Positions 21,147 through 30,915 of a DNA stretch of 35,113 nt are shown here, piece by piece. The stretch is from Gnetum montanum (lineage: Eukaryota; Streptophyta; Gnetopsida; Gnetales; Gnetaceae). The translations under genes were made by a program, and so were the position numbers. The stretch is from NCBI GenBank assembly GCA_015680685.1, contig MNCI01035722.1, forward strand, positions 79,501 through 114,613, in the 5' to 3' direction. How positions within the stretch are numbered: the stretch's first letter is position 1; every line of letters begins with the position of its first letter. Below the pieces are notes generated by a model. That model did no database searches. It was not told where the DNA came from and saw only the letters and a program-made list of their open reading frames with translations.

Positions 21147-23204
21147 TCACCTCATTAGGTGTTTTGCCAAGTCGCAGTATGGTTGTAAGTGTTGGGCCTT
21201 ACATGTATAGACGTTTGTGACTTGGTTTAGGACTAGTTGCGAGTCTACTTTGACTACAAGCCATGTGATGTCTAAAGCCAGTGCTACCGCGAGGCCTCTA
21301 AGGAGACCTTCATACTCTGCTATGTTGTTAGTACAATGAAAGTTGAAACGATAGGCAAAGGGTTGGATCTCCTCGGAGGGATAGGTGATGACAACGGTTG
21401 CGCTTCCTCCTCGAGAGGTGGATGCTCCGTCAAAGTTTAGGATGGCATCGTAGTCGTTGGGCACTGTGTCTATGGCGCTTATGTTCTCATCTGGGAATTC
21501 TAGCTCTATAGTCGCTTGATCATGTGTTGGTGATGTGGCCATTTGGTTTGTTATGGCTTGACCCTTGACTAATGATTGCGCTACGTAGTATAGGTCAAAC
21601 TCGGCTATCATGGCTTTCCACCGGGCTATTCGACTTGTTTCGTAAATGTTCCCTATTATGGCTCTTAGTACATTGTCCTTGCAAATTATGTAAACTTGGT
21701 TACGGAAGAGGTAATGTTGCCATTTTCTTAAAAAAAAGACCAAAGCTAAACATGACTTCTCTACATCGTTGTACCTTTTCTCATGGGCAACTAATGCATG
21801 GCTCAAGTAATATACAAGGACTTCGGTTCCGTCATCTTGTTTTTGGCAAAGCATAGACGCAATTGACGATTCCGAAGTGGCAAGGTAGATGTAAAACAGT
21901 TTATCGTTTTTGGGCAGGTAAACCGTAGGCAGTCGGGAAAGTGCTATTTTGATGTTCTCGAATGCTTCTTGGCACTGCGGAGTCCATTCAAAATGGAAAT
22001 TTTTGCATAATAGGTGGTTCATAGGTTTTAGTTTGTCCATCAGTTTTTCTATGAAGCGCCTGATAAACTGCAATCTACCTTGTAGACCTCGAAGTTCGGT
22101 AAGGTTGCTTGGTGGTTTCAGGTTTGTTATGGCCTTAACCTTATCGGGGTCCACCCGTATCCCTGCTTCGGAGGCTATGAATCTGAGCATTTTTCCTGTT
22201 TTGACGCCGAAGACACATTTTTTCAGATTAAGTCTTAGTTCATACTTTAAACAACGCTTTAAGACTAAGTCGAGGTCTTGTACATGTTGTTCTGACGTTT
22301 TTGACTTAACCACGATGTCATCCACGTAATCGTTGAGCGATCGTAGCATGTAATCACTAAAGATAAATGTCATCGCCCTTTGATACGTGGCTCCAGCGTT
22401 CTTGAGACCAAAGGGCATCATTGTATAGCAAAAGGTTCCCCATGGTGTCATAAAGGTTGTCCTAAGTTGATGTTCCGGGTTGATATGTATTTGATTGTAT
22501 CCCGAGAAGCCATCCATAAAAGACAATAAGACATGCCTAGCAGTTGAGTCAACAAGTTGATCGATGCTGGGTAAAGGAAAATCATCTTTTATGGTTGCAA
22601 CATTTAGATCTCGGAAGTCAATACATAAGCGAATACTTCCGTTTTTCTTCGGGACAATGACCATGTTGGACACCCACTCGGCGTAATCAAGAGTTCGAAT
22701 GAAACCGGCTTGATAAAGCTTGGTGATCTCATTGCGAACTGCCAATGCCACATCGAGTCTAATCTTTCGCGCCTTTTGTTTTACCCGTCTCAATTTCGGG
22801 TCAAGAATAATGTTGTGCTGGACAATTCTAGGGTCTAATCTGGGCATGTCCGTATAGGACCAAGCGAAGGCTTTCATATTTTCCCTAAGCACATTTTCGA
22901 TGTTTTTGGCCAAGTGCGGTTGTAATAGTGTGCTTAATTTTAATACTTTGATTTCCCCATCAAGCATGGTAATGGGGGTTTCGGCCAATGGGTCTTCGGT
23001 GATATTCTCGGCTTCTATGTCCAAGAATTTTATCATGCCTTCGTAATCGTTTATCGTTTGTTGTGAGGCTATGACTACATCGTCCGTTGGTGAACTAAAG
23101 TTGATGAGATTTATGTTAATGTCTCTTATAATTTTGTCGTATGGTCCGTCAATGATTAACGGTGTGGTTAAATGTTGGCAGTCCATTGAGCTTACTCCTG
23201 CCAA
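21147..23204 (-). pseudogene. Element C reverse transcriptase, RNase H and second (archaeal-type) RNase H
   Basis: This is an open frame of 685 codons. RT motifs are CIDFRDLN (residues about 194-201), FMDGFSGY (229-236, catalytic Asp231), MPFGLKNA (263-270) and YVDD (293-296). The first RNase H (about 433-545) has LATSESS where active enzymes have an Asp, as in other Tat elements. The second RNase H (about 585-685) has Asp592 (NFDGAS), Glu630 (NNIAEYEG) and Asp654 (KVDSQL), so its active site looks complete. The dual arrangement is diagnostic of the Tat clade. The only nonsense break from RT to integrase is the TGA at 21147-21149, compatible with CGA to TGA. The frame opens at 23204 beside a splice-acceptor-like TTTATTGGCAG, so the real start may be a splice junction. 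Confidence 0.93.
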
Positions 23205-23617
23205 TAAACAGAGAGCTGAATAAGAGAAAAGGGAAACGTTCTATGCCTTTTGGTAATTTCAAACTATGTGTACATGCATAATGGTGAATTATCATCACAC
23301 CGGGACATACGGCAATTTAAGGCCTTGCCGGGCCACAAGTGGCAGTTTAAGGCCATACCGGGCCGTCACTAGGATGGGAAATGGCAATTTAAGGTCGTAC
23401 CGGGCCTTAATTGGGTTTACACTAGAATGTTCAGCGTAAACATGCAAAATGGGGTCCATGGGGGAACCAGGGCATAATAATCTCTATTTTTAATAATTTT
23501 TTTAATTATTATTTTTTCTTTTTTTGGACAAATTTAGCGAAAACCAAGTGAAAAGGCACAAAATGGCAAAAAGGAGCAACGGTGGCGTAAACGACGGCGT
23601 CAGCGTCAGCGGAGTGC
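23205..23617. other. Border between RT block and antisense gene, with minisatellite
   Basis: The stretch holds the 23311-23406 minisatellite copies, an A/T-rich tract at about 23480-23525, and then GCGTAAAC-type motifs leading to the TATA box of the antisense gene. No coding frame is recognised. Confidence 0.5.
23311..23406. repeat. Minisatellite, three units beside the RT block
   Basis: Three 24-bp units at 23311, 23341 and 23383 follow the pattern GGCARTTTAAGG, then five to six variable bases, then CCGGGCC. The core resembles the arrays at 19171-19700 and 28588-28910. Confidence 0.75.
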
Positions 23618-23626
23618 TATATAAAG
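23618..23626 (+). promoter_or_regulatory. TATA box of the antisense gene
   Basis: TATATAAAG on the + strand is a consensus plant TATA box, 268 bases upstream of the predicted ATG at 23894. GCGTAAAC-type motifs surround it. Its direction matches the spliced gene and opposes the element's own transcription. Confidence 0.75.
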
Positions 23627-24024
23627 AAGGTGGGGGGGGGGGTTTCATTTGTTTCTTACTTTAAATGGTGAACGTAAGCGACAGAGCGTAAACTGTCAAA
23701 GCGTAAGCGTAAACTATCGCGCCCTAGCGTAAGCGTAAATTTACTCGTGAGCATAGACGCCGAAGAGTAACCCTTAGCGTAGACGCCCAACCCTAAACCC
23801 TAGTGTAGACGCGGAGTGTAGGATTTCAGATGCCAGTGTAGACAGTTCTTCTCCTCAGCGTAAACTTGTGCGCTCAGCGTAAAGGAGGCCAAGATGGGCA
23901 AGGGAAAAGAAGTGGAAGGCCAGGGGAGGATGGGTCTCGACTTGACCTTTGCGGAGGAGACTGAAGCAATGCTGCAGGGCCTACCCAGGCCAAGGATCTC
24001 ATCATGGCCCGTGACATCCCATAG

Positions 24025-24773
24025 GTAGGCTCTAATCCCTACCTCTGTTATTATTTTTTTCTTTCCTTTTTCAACATAGATAGTCTCGGCGTGTCTGCCG
24101 AGCGTAGGGGGTTTTCGGCGTAGAGGGTTTTCGACGTATACGTTGAGCATAATTTCATAGCGTGAAGTCGGATTAGCGTAAACTGTCAAGGCGTAAGCAA
24201 TTTTCCTGCACTATTATGTCAGCGTAAGCCGCGGCGTCATGAGTTCTCTATGTGCAAAATTTTGTTAGCGTGATTTGTTTGTTCTATCAGCGTAAATTCT
24301 GTTTACTGTGATAGCGTATACGCTGAGGGTTTGTTCAGCGTATACACTGTGCATGTGCAGTTGTCTTTACGACATAGACTTTCTTTTTGTGTTTCTGGCA
24401 TAAACTTGTTTGTTGCCGGCGTAGACTGTTTACGCTGAAAGTGAACTTGGGCGTATACGCTGAGGGTTTCTTCGACATATACGCTGAGCATAAAAGGTTC
24501 GGGCAATAGCGTAAACCAATCCATTGTCGGCGTATAGCGTATACACTCAGTGTACAGTGTATACGCTCAGTGTACAGCGTATACGCTGAGTTAAGTAGTG
24601 TATTACGCTAAGCGTAAACAGTTTCGCCAGCGTATACGCTGGTTTATGGGGCGTATACGCTTAAACAGTTAGTAAATTTTTAGATTTTAAGTACCGATTC
24701 ATGATGTAAACTTTCACTTTTCAGGCTGTTTTGAAGCATGGCTAATTTATCGTGGGGTCTTGATTACTTGCAG
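24025..24773 (+). other. Intron 1 of the antisense gene, packed with palindromic motifs
   Basis: This 749-base intron is far longer than the others. It holds perfect GCGTATACGC palindromes at 24314, 24451, 24577, 24630 and 24651, and about ten variants (GCGTAAAC, GTGTATACGC, GCGTATACAC). The donor is AG|GTAGGC and the acceptor TTGCAG|G. A first intron rich in repeated sites near the promoter is a plausible regulatory region. Confidence 0.65.
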
Positions 24774-25555
24774 GGACAGTAAGCGCTTCCTCCTCGTTGT
24801 TGAGCTTGTCGGGGTCTTAACATGGGTTGGCACCGTTGAGGATGGGGAGGCTCCCCCGGATCTAACCATGGATAATGACGGGGTTTGGTTCATGGAAGGT
24901 GCATGTGAATTTCTGGCCTTCCTGTTAGACAATTTCGAGGTGGCCATCTGGTCGAACTTTAGAGAGGTGATTGCACGGAGCGTGCTTGAAGCAATGTTAC
25001 TGGGAGCTGCAGAGGGTGTCATGGTCTTCATAGAAGACATTGACGAGGGGCCATTCGTTAACGAGGATGGTTCTACCCATGGGCCCAGGTCAAAATGCCC
25101 ATTAATGCACGTGTGGGCACTATTGCCGCGAGGGCTAGACTACCTCAACAATACTCTGTTCATAGCTGCCCGCGCGCACACATTGTTCCAAAATCCTCCC
25201 GGCATAGTGTACCGAGTGGACAGGTAGGACTATTTAAGTTCATTATTTCCTTTCGTCGTTTGGTGTTTGTTTTGACATATATTTGCTTACAGGCCGAAGG
25301 TCAACCCGTACGGGACATACATTGAGGATGAAGGACTAGCTCTTTCTCGCACTGCCCTGGAGGCATTCATGACAGGCCCCACCCTTCGTGGAATCGTACT
25401 GAGTCAAACGAAGGGAGTGATCATCCATTTTCATAAGCAGTTCTCCAGAGCGTTCGCGATGTGCAAAGCTCGTGGGTGGCTTCATGAAGACTGGTCGGAC
25501 AACAGGCCAGTCTTCCCTCGTGACTTTGGCAGCACATCTAAATCCACCACTAACG
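24774..25555 (+). other. FCP1/SCP-like (NLI-interacting factor) phosphatase domain, catalytically dead
   Basis: Exons 2 and 3 encode a HAD-type phosphatase-like region. Its hallmarks align in order. KRFLLVVELVGVL stands for the catalytic DxD strand, WFMEGACEFLAFLLDNFEVAIWS for the RPG..EFL..HFEV.IWTS block, and NNTLFIAARAHTLFQNPPG for the NTLLIDDSPYKALLNPPN block. The nucleophile Asp is Glu54 and the second Asp is Val56 (codons at 24802 and 24808). The late Asp pair is Ala175-Ala176 (25165). With these gone, dephosphorylation of RNA polymerase II C-terminal domain peptides is not expected. A binding role could remain, but that is inference. Confidence 0.75.
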
Positions 25556-25644
25556 GTAAATGATAACGTTTCCTAGATATGTTAGTGGGTTTGTCCAACT
25601 GTTTGAAGTTACGCTGATATGACCATTTTAAATTGTTTTTACAG

Positions 25645-26684
25645 TTGATGTACCTTCTGGTGGGGATCCGGTGACAACCGGACGAACCGAGACTACCTTG
25701 TCGATGAAGTTTGGGGGGTGAGCAAGGCTCAAAAGTGGTTGCGTAGACAAGCTCCACCATCCATCGTTCGTTGCCTGGATAATGCCGGCCTCATGGAGCT
25801 CTTTATGACCCCGAGTCTTGACGTATCCATAGGGGAGATGATTGGGATTGTGGATTCTCTTAATGAGTCTGTCTCATATTACAGCACCCGGATTAAGGGT
25901 GTCAAGGTAGTTCTTCGTCTATCACCTGAGTTCTTTTCGAACTTATTTGGCGTACCGGCAGACAGCTTGAATGTAGTATTAGATAGAGATCATAAAGAGC
26001 TCCAGATGATTCGTGAGTTGGAAGATTGGTTAGGCGTGGCCAAGGGTGCCAAGGGATTCCTGATGCAGGGGAAAGCAAAAGTTGTGGAAGTGACCGAATT
26101 ATATCCCCTGTTCAGGGCATGAGTATTCCATAAAATCCTTTCCCAGGTGAAGAGTCTTGCGGTCAAGGCTATTCGTGTCATGTGAACTATCTTGGAAACG
26201 GGCATGCGATATAACTGGGCCCAATTTTTGTTGTCAGGCATGCACAAGGAGATAGTGCGGTTGCACTCCAATGTCGAGGCACAATCCCACTTCACCTTTG
26301 CATTCTTCACTGGTTATCTTTGCCGTTTTGCTGAGTTCCTGGTAGTTCGTGCAGACAACAAGTTTGTTCTATGGGTTTGGGGTCAACTATCCCGCCCGTG
26401 GATCAATCACTTGTTTGAGATAGCTAAATCCCAAGATGCACCTGAAGGCATTGATGAATCTGTTTCTATTACTACAGGGGGATCATCTGGCGCTTCAATC
26501 CACACACATGATAGTTTGGGATTGGAGTCAGACGACGTACCCTACACTGCTAGACGGGCAGAACGGGTCATCAAGGAGACCGTTGGCCAAGCCAGGTCAA
26601 AGCTAAAAAGGCCGGAACGCACGACTGAGGAAGTCTCGGATGTGAACTAGCCACGCATGAAGCACATACGCTTCAAGATGCCTG
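25645..26684 (+). other. Transposon-protein-like domain of the antisense gene (exon 4)
   Basis: Exon 4 encodes a helical, aromatic-rich domain. The core KGVKVVLRLSPEFFSNLFGVP is like the strand-helix unit of plant transposon-derived proteins, followed by a second half around ETGMRYNWAQFLLSGMHKEI. Element B ORF2 (8785-8108) has the same order of blocks, including GGIFIYFSTKAISEVLNL. The likeness is by pattern only. Stops at 26120, 26183 and 26648 interrupt the exon, and the G-run shift lies at its start. Confidence 0.5.
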
Positions 26685-27353
26685 GTAAGTGGACCTCGCC
26701 TGCTTATTGCTTTATCATTTTCATTTTGTTTATAACTTTTACTTCAATCACTTATGTGTCATTGACGTTTTTGGCTTGATTTTAACAACAGTGAGGAAAC
26801 AGGCTTTAGAGACTATCACCGAGGAGGAGGAGACCAACACGAAGAAGAGCCAGGGTGGAGGAACGGAGGAGTTAAAGGAAAATACCACTGAAACCAAACC
26901 ATTGGACGATCAGGACGCTGTCAACCAAATGTTCAACAACTTCCTTAAGGGAAATCTGGATTTGGGCGACCCCCCAGAGGGTGACAAGGATCATGGTACG
27001 TTTTTCCTTTTTATTTTGTTTTGAATTGCTTGATCAATTGTCAATCTTATGGTATTTTATTTTCGTGTTTTTGTCTTGTTCAGATGAAGGTAGCAAGACC
27101 AGGACAGTGCGGTTGGATGTACCCATGAAGACGGTTGCCCTTGAGAGGACTGCGGAGGTTAGTTCATCTCGTACCTGTGAGCCACTTACTTGGACAGAAA
27201 TGCCAAGTAAGATGGATTTTGTGGCTGGAATCGTGGAGGAAGTTGTTGAATGGATCCAGGAGGCCCACCCTGATATAGGTATGAATCATTTAGAGGTTTG
27301 GAGTTTCACATCTTGTTTATATTGTCTTACATTTGTATTTTTCGCGTGGGTAG

Positions 27354-28138
27354 GTGCTAAATTGAGATGGGATCCCTCTGAAAGCATTAGCATAGAAAGT
27401 TTAACCACACTTTCCCCAGAAGTGGAACAGGTTCCAAGGCCTGTTTACGAGGGAGTTGCAGAAGGCCTTGTGCACAATGCTACGTCGTTATAGACCTGTA
27501 GGCATTCCATTGAGTAGTTGTGGCTACAGATTCAGGCAAAAGAAAAGGAAGTCTCTGAATTGTCAGTGGCACGTGACGATCTGAAGGCTCGGTACGAGTT
27601 CACCGCTGCCAGACTAAGTGAAGATCGCTCCTGGCGAACGTCCGAGGTTACATACACCAGATATTGGAATCTACTGAATCTTCATGCATTGCTAACTCGG
27701 AGAATGGTAGAGCACAAAGCCCAAATTGATCTCCTGAACCTTAAATGTCAAGATTGGAAAGCCTTCGCTTCCAAGGTTCGTAAGTGGGGTCAGGATGAGA
27801 AAAATCACAAACATTACTACAAGAAATTCTTAAAAGAGGTTTCTATTGAAAAGTGTCAACTAGAGATGTTTGTGGAGGGTTTGGGTTTGCGTTCTGCTTT
27901 CGATACTTTTGCTCAAAATACAACTGTGGAAATGGAGTCACCTACAAGGGTGATCACAACTACTTCTGGGGAAGTGTCAGTGGGCGAGTTCCCCTTGAAA
28001 CGCCCTACTTGGTCGGCTGTCGACAAAGGAAAGACTTTGGCAGACGTCGACTTAGGCCTTGACGGGATAGATTGGACCAGCGTTTCAGAATAGGAAATCC
28101 TTCGTCGGCTGGAATTCGGCTTAGGGGGATCTCCCATG
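27354..28138 (+). other. Coiled-coil exon of the antisense gene (exon 7)
   Basis: From about 27518 the translation is rich in Glu, Lys, Leu, Arg and Gln with heptad-like spacing for about 120 residues (QIQAKEKEVSELSVARDDLK and onward). A Trp/Lys/Tyr-rich helix follows, then a Thr/Ser-rich tail. A coiled coil suggests self-association or partner binding. Stops at 27491, 27515 and 28091 interrupt the exon. Confidence 0.6.
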
Positions 28139-28339
28139 GTAAGCGTTTTGTCCTTATGAAGTTAATTCATTGAATAATGTTTAAAATTTTGACATTCGCT
28201 TATTCTTATGTTGGTTGTTTCTTTTTGGTATTTTCAGGATGAAGGTGGCAATGATGCCCAAGAAGCTGGCCCCAGTGGAGCAAGGGCCCCTGATGCTGGT
28301 GGATTCAAAGGGGACGACCTTCCCATCCCAGATGTTTAG

Positions 28340-28587
28340 CGTTTTAATTTTTAAGTCTTTGTTGTTTTTTGACTCAGATTTATACCGGAACTGTAACTTG
28401 AAAATTTTGAAATGGACGAAAACAATTGATACTTGTAATTGTACAACATTGCATGTAAGAACCATTTTTTTGTTGATTTTGAGTTTAACTATAAACACAA
28501 CACAGAAATGTAAAATGTTTTGGCTTTTTTTCTGTTTTAAGTGCAATGCAGAAATGTAATTATAAAAGATAAATGAAAACCAAGTAC
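28340..28587 (+). other. Probable 3' UTR of the antisense gene
   Basis: T-rich and A-rich sequence follows the stop codon at 28337 and ends at the minisatellite at 28588. No canonical AATAAA was seen. Short ORFs in both directions have no recognisable domain. Confidence 0.4.
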
Positions 28588-28910
28588 TAGTTTATGGCCA
28601 TTTCGGGCCCCATGTGTAGTTTATGGCCATTTCGAACCCCGTGCGTAGTTTATGGCTATTTCGGGCCCCAGTGTAATCAAGAAATATTTTGAAGGATGCG
28701 GATAGGTTTCTCAGTCGACTGATCATTGCTGATCGTGGCTAGTTTTATGTCATTGTGGACATGATAGTTTAACGTCATTTCGGACTGGGAGTGAAGTTTA
28801 ATAATAATAATTTTAATTTGTTTTTCGATTCATCGTAGTTTAGTGTCATTCCGGACGAGTTGTAGTTTAACGTCGTTTCGAACATGTTATAGTTTAACGT
28901 CGTTTCGGAC
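28588..28910. repeat. Minisatellites between antisense gene and protease
   Basis: Three 29-bp units lie at 28588-28674 (core TAGTTTATGGCCATTTCGGG). About five looser units with core TAGTTTAACGTCRTTTCGGA lie at 28739-28910, broken by an AT-rich patch at about 28800-28835. Both match the core found at 19171-19700 and 23311-23406. Confidence 0.8.
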
Positions 28911-28924
28911 TAGGCATGTTGATA

Positions 28925-29960
28925 TTATTGTAATAGTTTTTTGATTTTCTTCTTTTTAATGTTAGGCGATATGTCAACGGGTATGATTCTGTATTCAGCG
29001 TCCCCTTCGCTGATCACGTTGAATGGTAACTTGGTCCAAGGGACGTCTGATGGAGTGGTTCCTGTGTCAGTGTTTTCAGATGTCTCGGTAGTTGTTGTGA
29101 ATTCTGTGTTAGTTTCTAATTGGAAAGCCGTATGTACAATATCAGGTGCAGGAGTTTCTGTTTTAGGAGGCTCTTGTTCCGCGTCTAAAGGTTTACTGCT
29201 TACCGGTGGTTGCGGATTCTTGTCATTTCGGCTAGGCTTTTCGAGCTCGACCTCTGAGCCCTGGTCCATGTCCATGTGTGAAGAAATGATAGGAGTAGCT
29301 GCTTCCCCGTGTATGATGATTTCACTGCCCTCATAAGGCAGGTGAATTTCTTGGTGTATTGGGGAGGAGACAGCTCTCAGTTGGGCCAACCAGGGTCTTC
29401 CCAATATTAGGTTGAATCCTGGCATCTCATTGACTACTAGGAAGTCTGCAGATGTAGGGAACTGGTCTCCCGCTATGAAATCTAAGGTTGTGCCTTTTAC
29501 CATTACGCGTGACCCGCTGAATGACTTTAAACATGTAGTTGTGGTTGGTTTAATTAACTCAGTAAGCCCTAGTTGCTCAATGATGGGGTATGGCACAACG
29601 TTTGTTGCGGCTCCATCGTCTACGTGGACCCTATGTATTTTGAACTGGTTTATACGATTAGTTATGAACATGGGGGCGGTTGTTATCTCCCTCGTTTTCT
29701 TGTCCACCTTAATGTTGTCATCATGAAAGCTTAAGGGTTTAGGAGTAGTCCAGTGAGGCGAGTACATTACCGCATGAATGGAGGGTTCGTTTGGGGACAA
29801 GTCCTCGCTTACTGGGATCGACATTAACATACGTACTAAAGCTTTCCGATGTGTTTGGGATGTTAGAACCAAGTCATACAAGCTTAGTGAAGTGTTCTTT
29901 TATTTCAATGCTTGGGTGACTTGTGTCAAGGCCATTGCAAAATCTCCACTGTTGGGGATG
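28925..29960 (-). pseudogene. Element C protease
   Basis: This is a retropepsin-type aspartic protease. Readable codons run from 29881 to a TAA at 28925, with the upstream linker continuing in that frame to about 29960, where a frameshift separates it from the gag-linker frame. The active-site loop is VHVDDGAATNVVP (about residues 76-88 of the 318-codon block), and the distal motif is NLILGRPWLAQLRAV (about residues 159-173). A Pro/Thr/Glu-rich spacer and a Lys-rich end follow. RT would be expected next but lies 5.7 kb further on, past the antisense gene. Confidence 0.85.
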
Positions 29961-30915
29961 TTTTATCAGGGATGACTGGATCCATTGGGCCCAACAGTTT
30001 TATTTCACGTTTTGTTGATTTGTCATTCTTGTTTGGAACTGTTGTTTTAGGTGGTTCATGTTTTTCAGATGATTCACCTTCGTTGCCTGTGTTTGGTTGG
30101 TTGTTAGATGACGACATGGATACAGAGTCAAGCAGAGTGGGCTTAGGTGGCCCCAGAGCTAGCCGTTGGCGTTCCTTCTCCACGCTTTCACACATAAGCC
30201 TATCTACTAGGCGTTCTCGTGTGTGGCGTGGAGGTGGGATTGGTCTTGGCACCTCGGGTTGCCCTGGGACTTTTACCACATATGGAGCTGGGCGGGGTTG
30301 CGGTTGTATCGTCGGATGTGATTAGTTAGAAGGCTGGCCAGGTACCCTAATGACGTAGGGGCTAGGTTCGCCTTGCGCTTGTGATGTCGAGGCTTGGTAA
30401 TCATTAGGACTTTCGGGCATCCTAACGACATAGGGGGTCAGTTTTGGCGGGGGTTGGACCTCCGCTATTGCGACTGCTGGTGGTACTCGGACTACGAAAG
30501 GGGTAGGCCGAGTATGAGGGGTTGGTGCATTTGAGGGAATGATGGGAGGGACACGCACCACATATGGCTTGTCACGTGTCATGGTGTTAGGCATTGCTAC
30601 AGCTGGGGGCATCTGAACAACATATGGTCGCTGTGGGGCATGCGGTGGTTGGGGCATGGATGTGGATGCCGGAACAGAAATGCGAACTACAAACGGTCAG
30701 TTGGATGTTTGTTGTGTACACTCAGGGGAGATGGTGTTGATGTTGGGTGCCTCGGAATCATCATCAAGATAGATTGTATTAATAACATATGGTGCCTCTT
30801 TAGCGTTCAAAGGGTCTTTATAGACTCCCATAGCTTGATTCTGCGGTTGGATCGGGTTGGCCTCGTCGAAGGTGATTTGGTCGTCGTCGATCATCCGCTG
30901 TAAATCCTGCTTCAA
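29926..30915 (-). pseudogene. Element C gag-protease linker with PYVVRVP peptide repeats
   Basis: This is in frame with the gag core and contains stops at about 30916, about 30697, about 30322 and 29926. The heptapeptide P-[YF]-V-[VI]-[RKQ]-[VM]-P occurs at least six times between about 30690 and 30260, separated by 15-25 Pro-rich residues, with degenerate versions at about 30795 and 30685. The segment sits between the gag zinc finger and protease. Its function is unknown; repeated short peptides in disordered linkers often bind a partner. Confidence 0.7.

Larger units (their letters stand above)
23894..28339 (+). pseudogene. Antisense eight-exon accessory gene in element C (FCP1-like domain, transposon-protein-like domain, coiled coil)
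   Basis: Exons by splice-site reading: 23894-24024, 24774-25223, 25293-25555, 25645-26684, 26792-26995, 27084-27278, 27354-28138 and 28238-28339 (stop TAG at 28337). All seven introns begin GT and end AG, are mostly 69-107 bases (intron 1 is 749), and join exons in matching phase. The one exception needs a single base lost in the G-run at 25713-25718. Total coding length is about 3.17 kb, or about 1056 residues. The ATG has a good context (AAGATGG). Domains are a pseudo-phosphatase of FCP1/SCP type (residues about 44-240), a Ser/Thr/Gly linker, a transposon-protein-like domain, acidic linkers and a coiled coil. Stops interrupt it at 26120, 26183, 26648, 27491, 27515 and 28091, all compatible with CGA to TGA or CAG to TAG. 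It lies between protease and RT of element C, on the opposite strand. Function is unknown. Confidence 0.8.

Noticed and set aside
20302-22329. Plus-strand ORFs across the RT and integrase region of C
   Set aside because: They are antisense shadows of the pol genes, with no splice structure or domain motifs.
24747-25040. Minus-strand Ser/Thr-rich ORF opposite exon 2
   Set aside because: It is a shadow of the FCP1-like exon on the + strand and has no motifs of its own.
23205-28924. The antisense-gene block as a separate nested transposon
   Set aside because: No terminal repeats or target-site duplication were visible at its borders, and its flanks carry the same minisatellite and GCGTAAAC motifs as the rest of C. 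An old insertion is not fully excluded.
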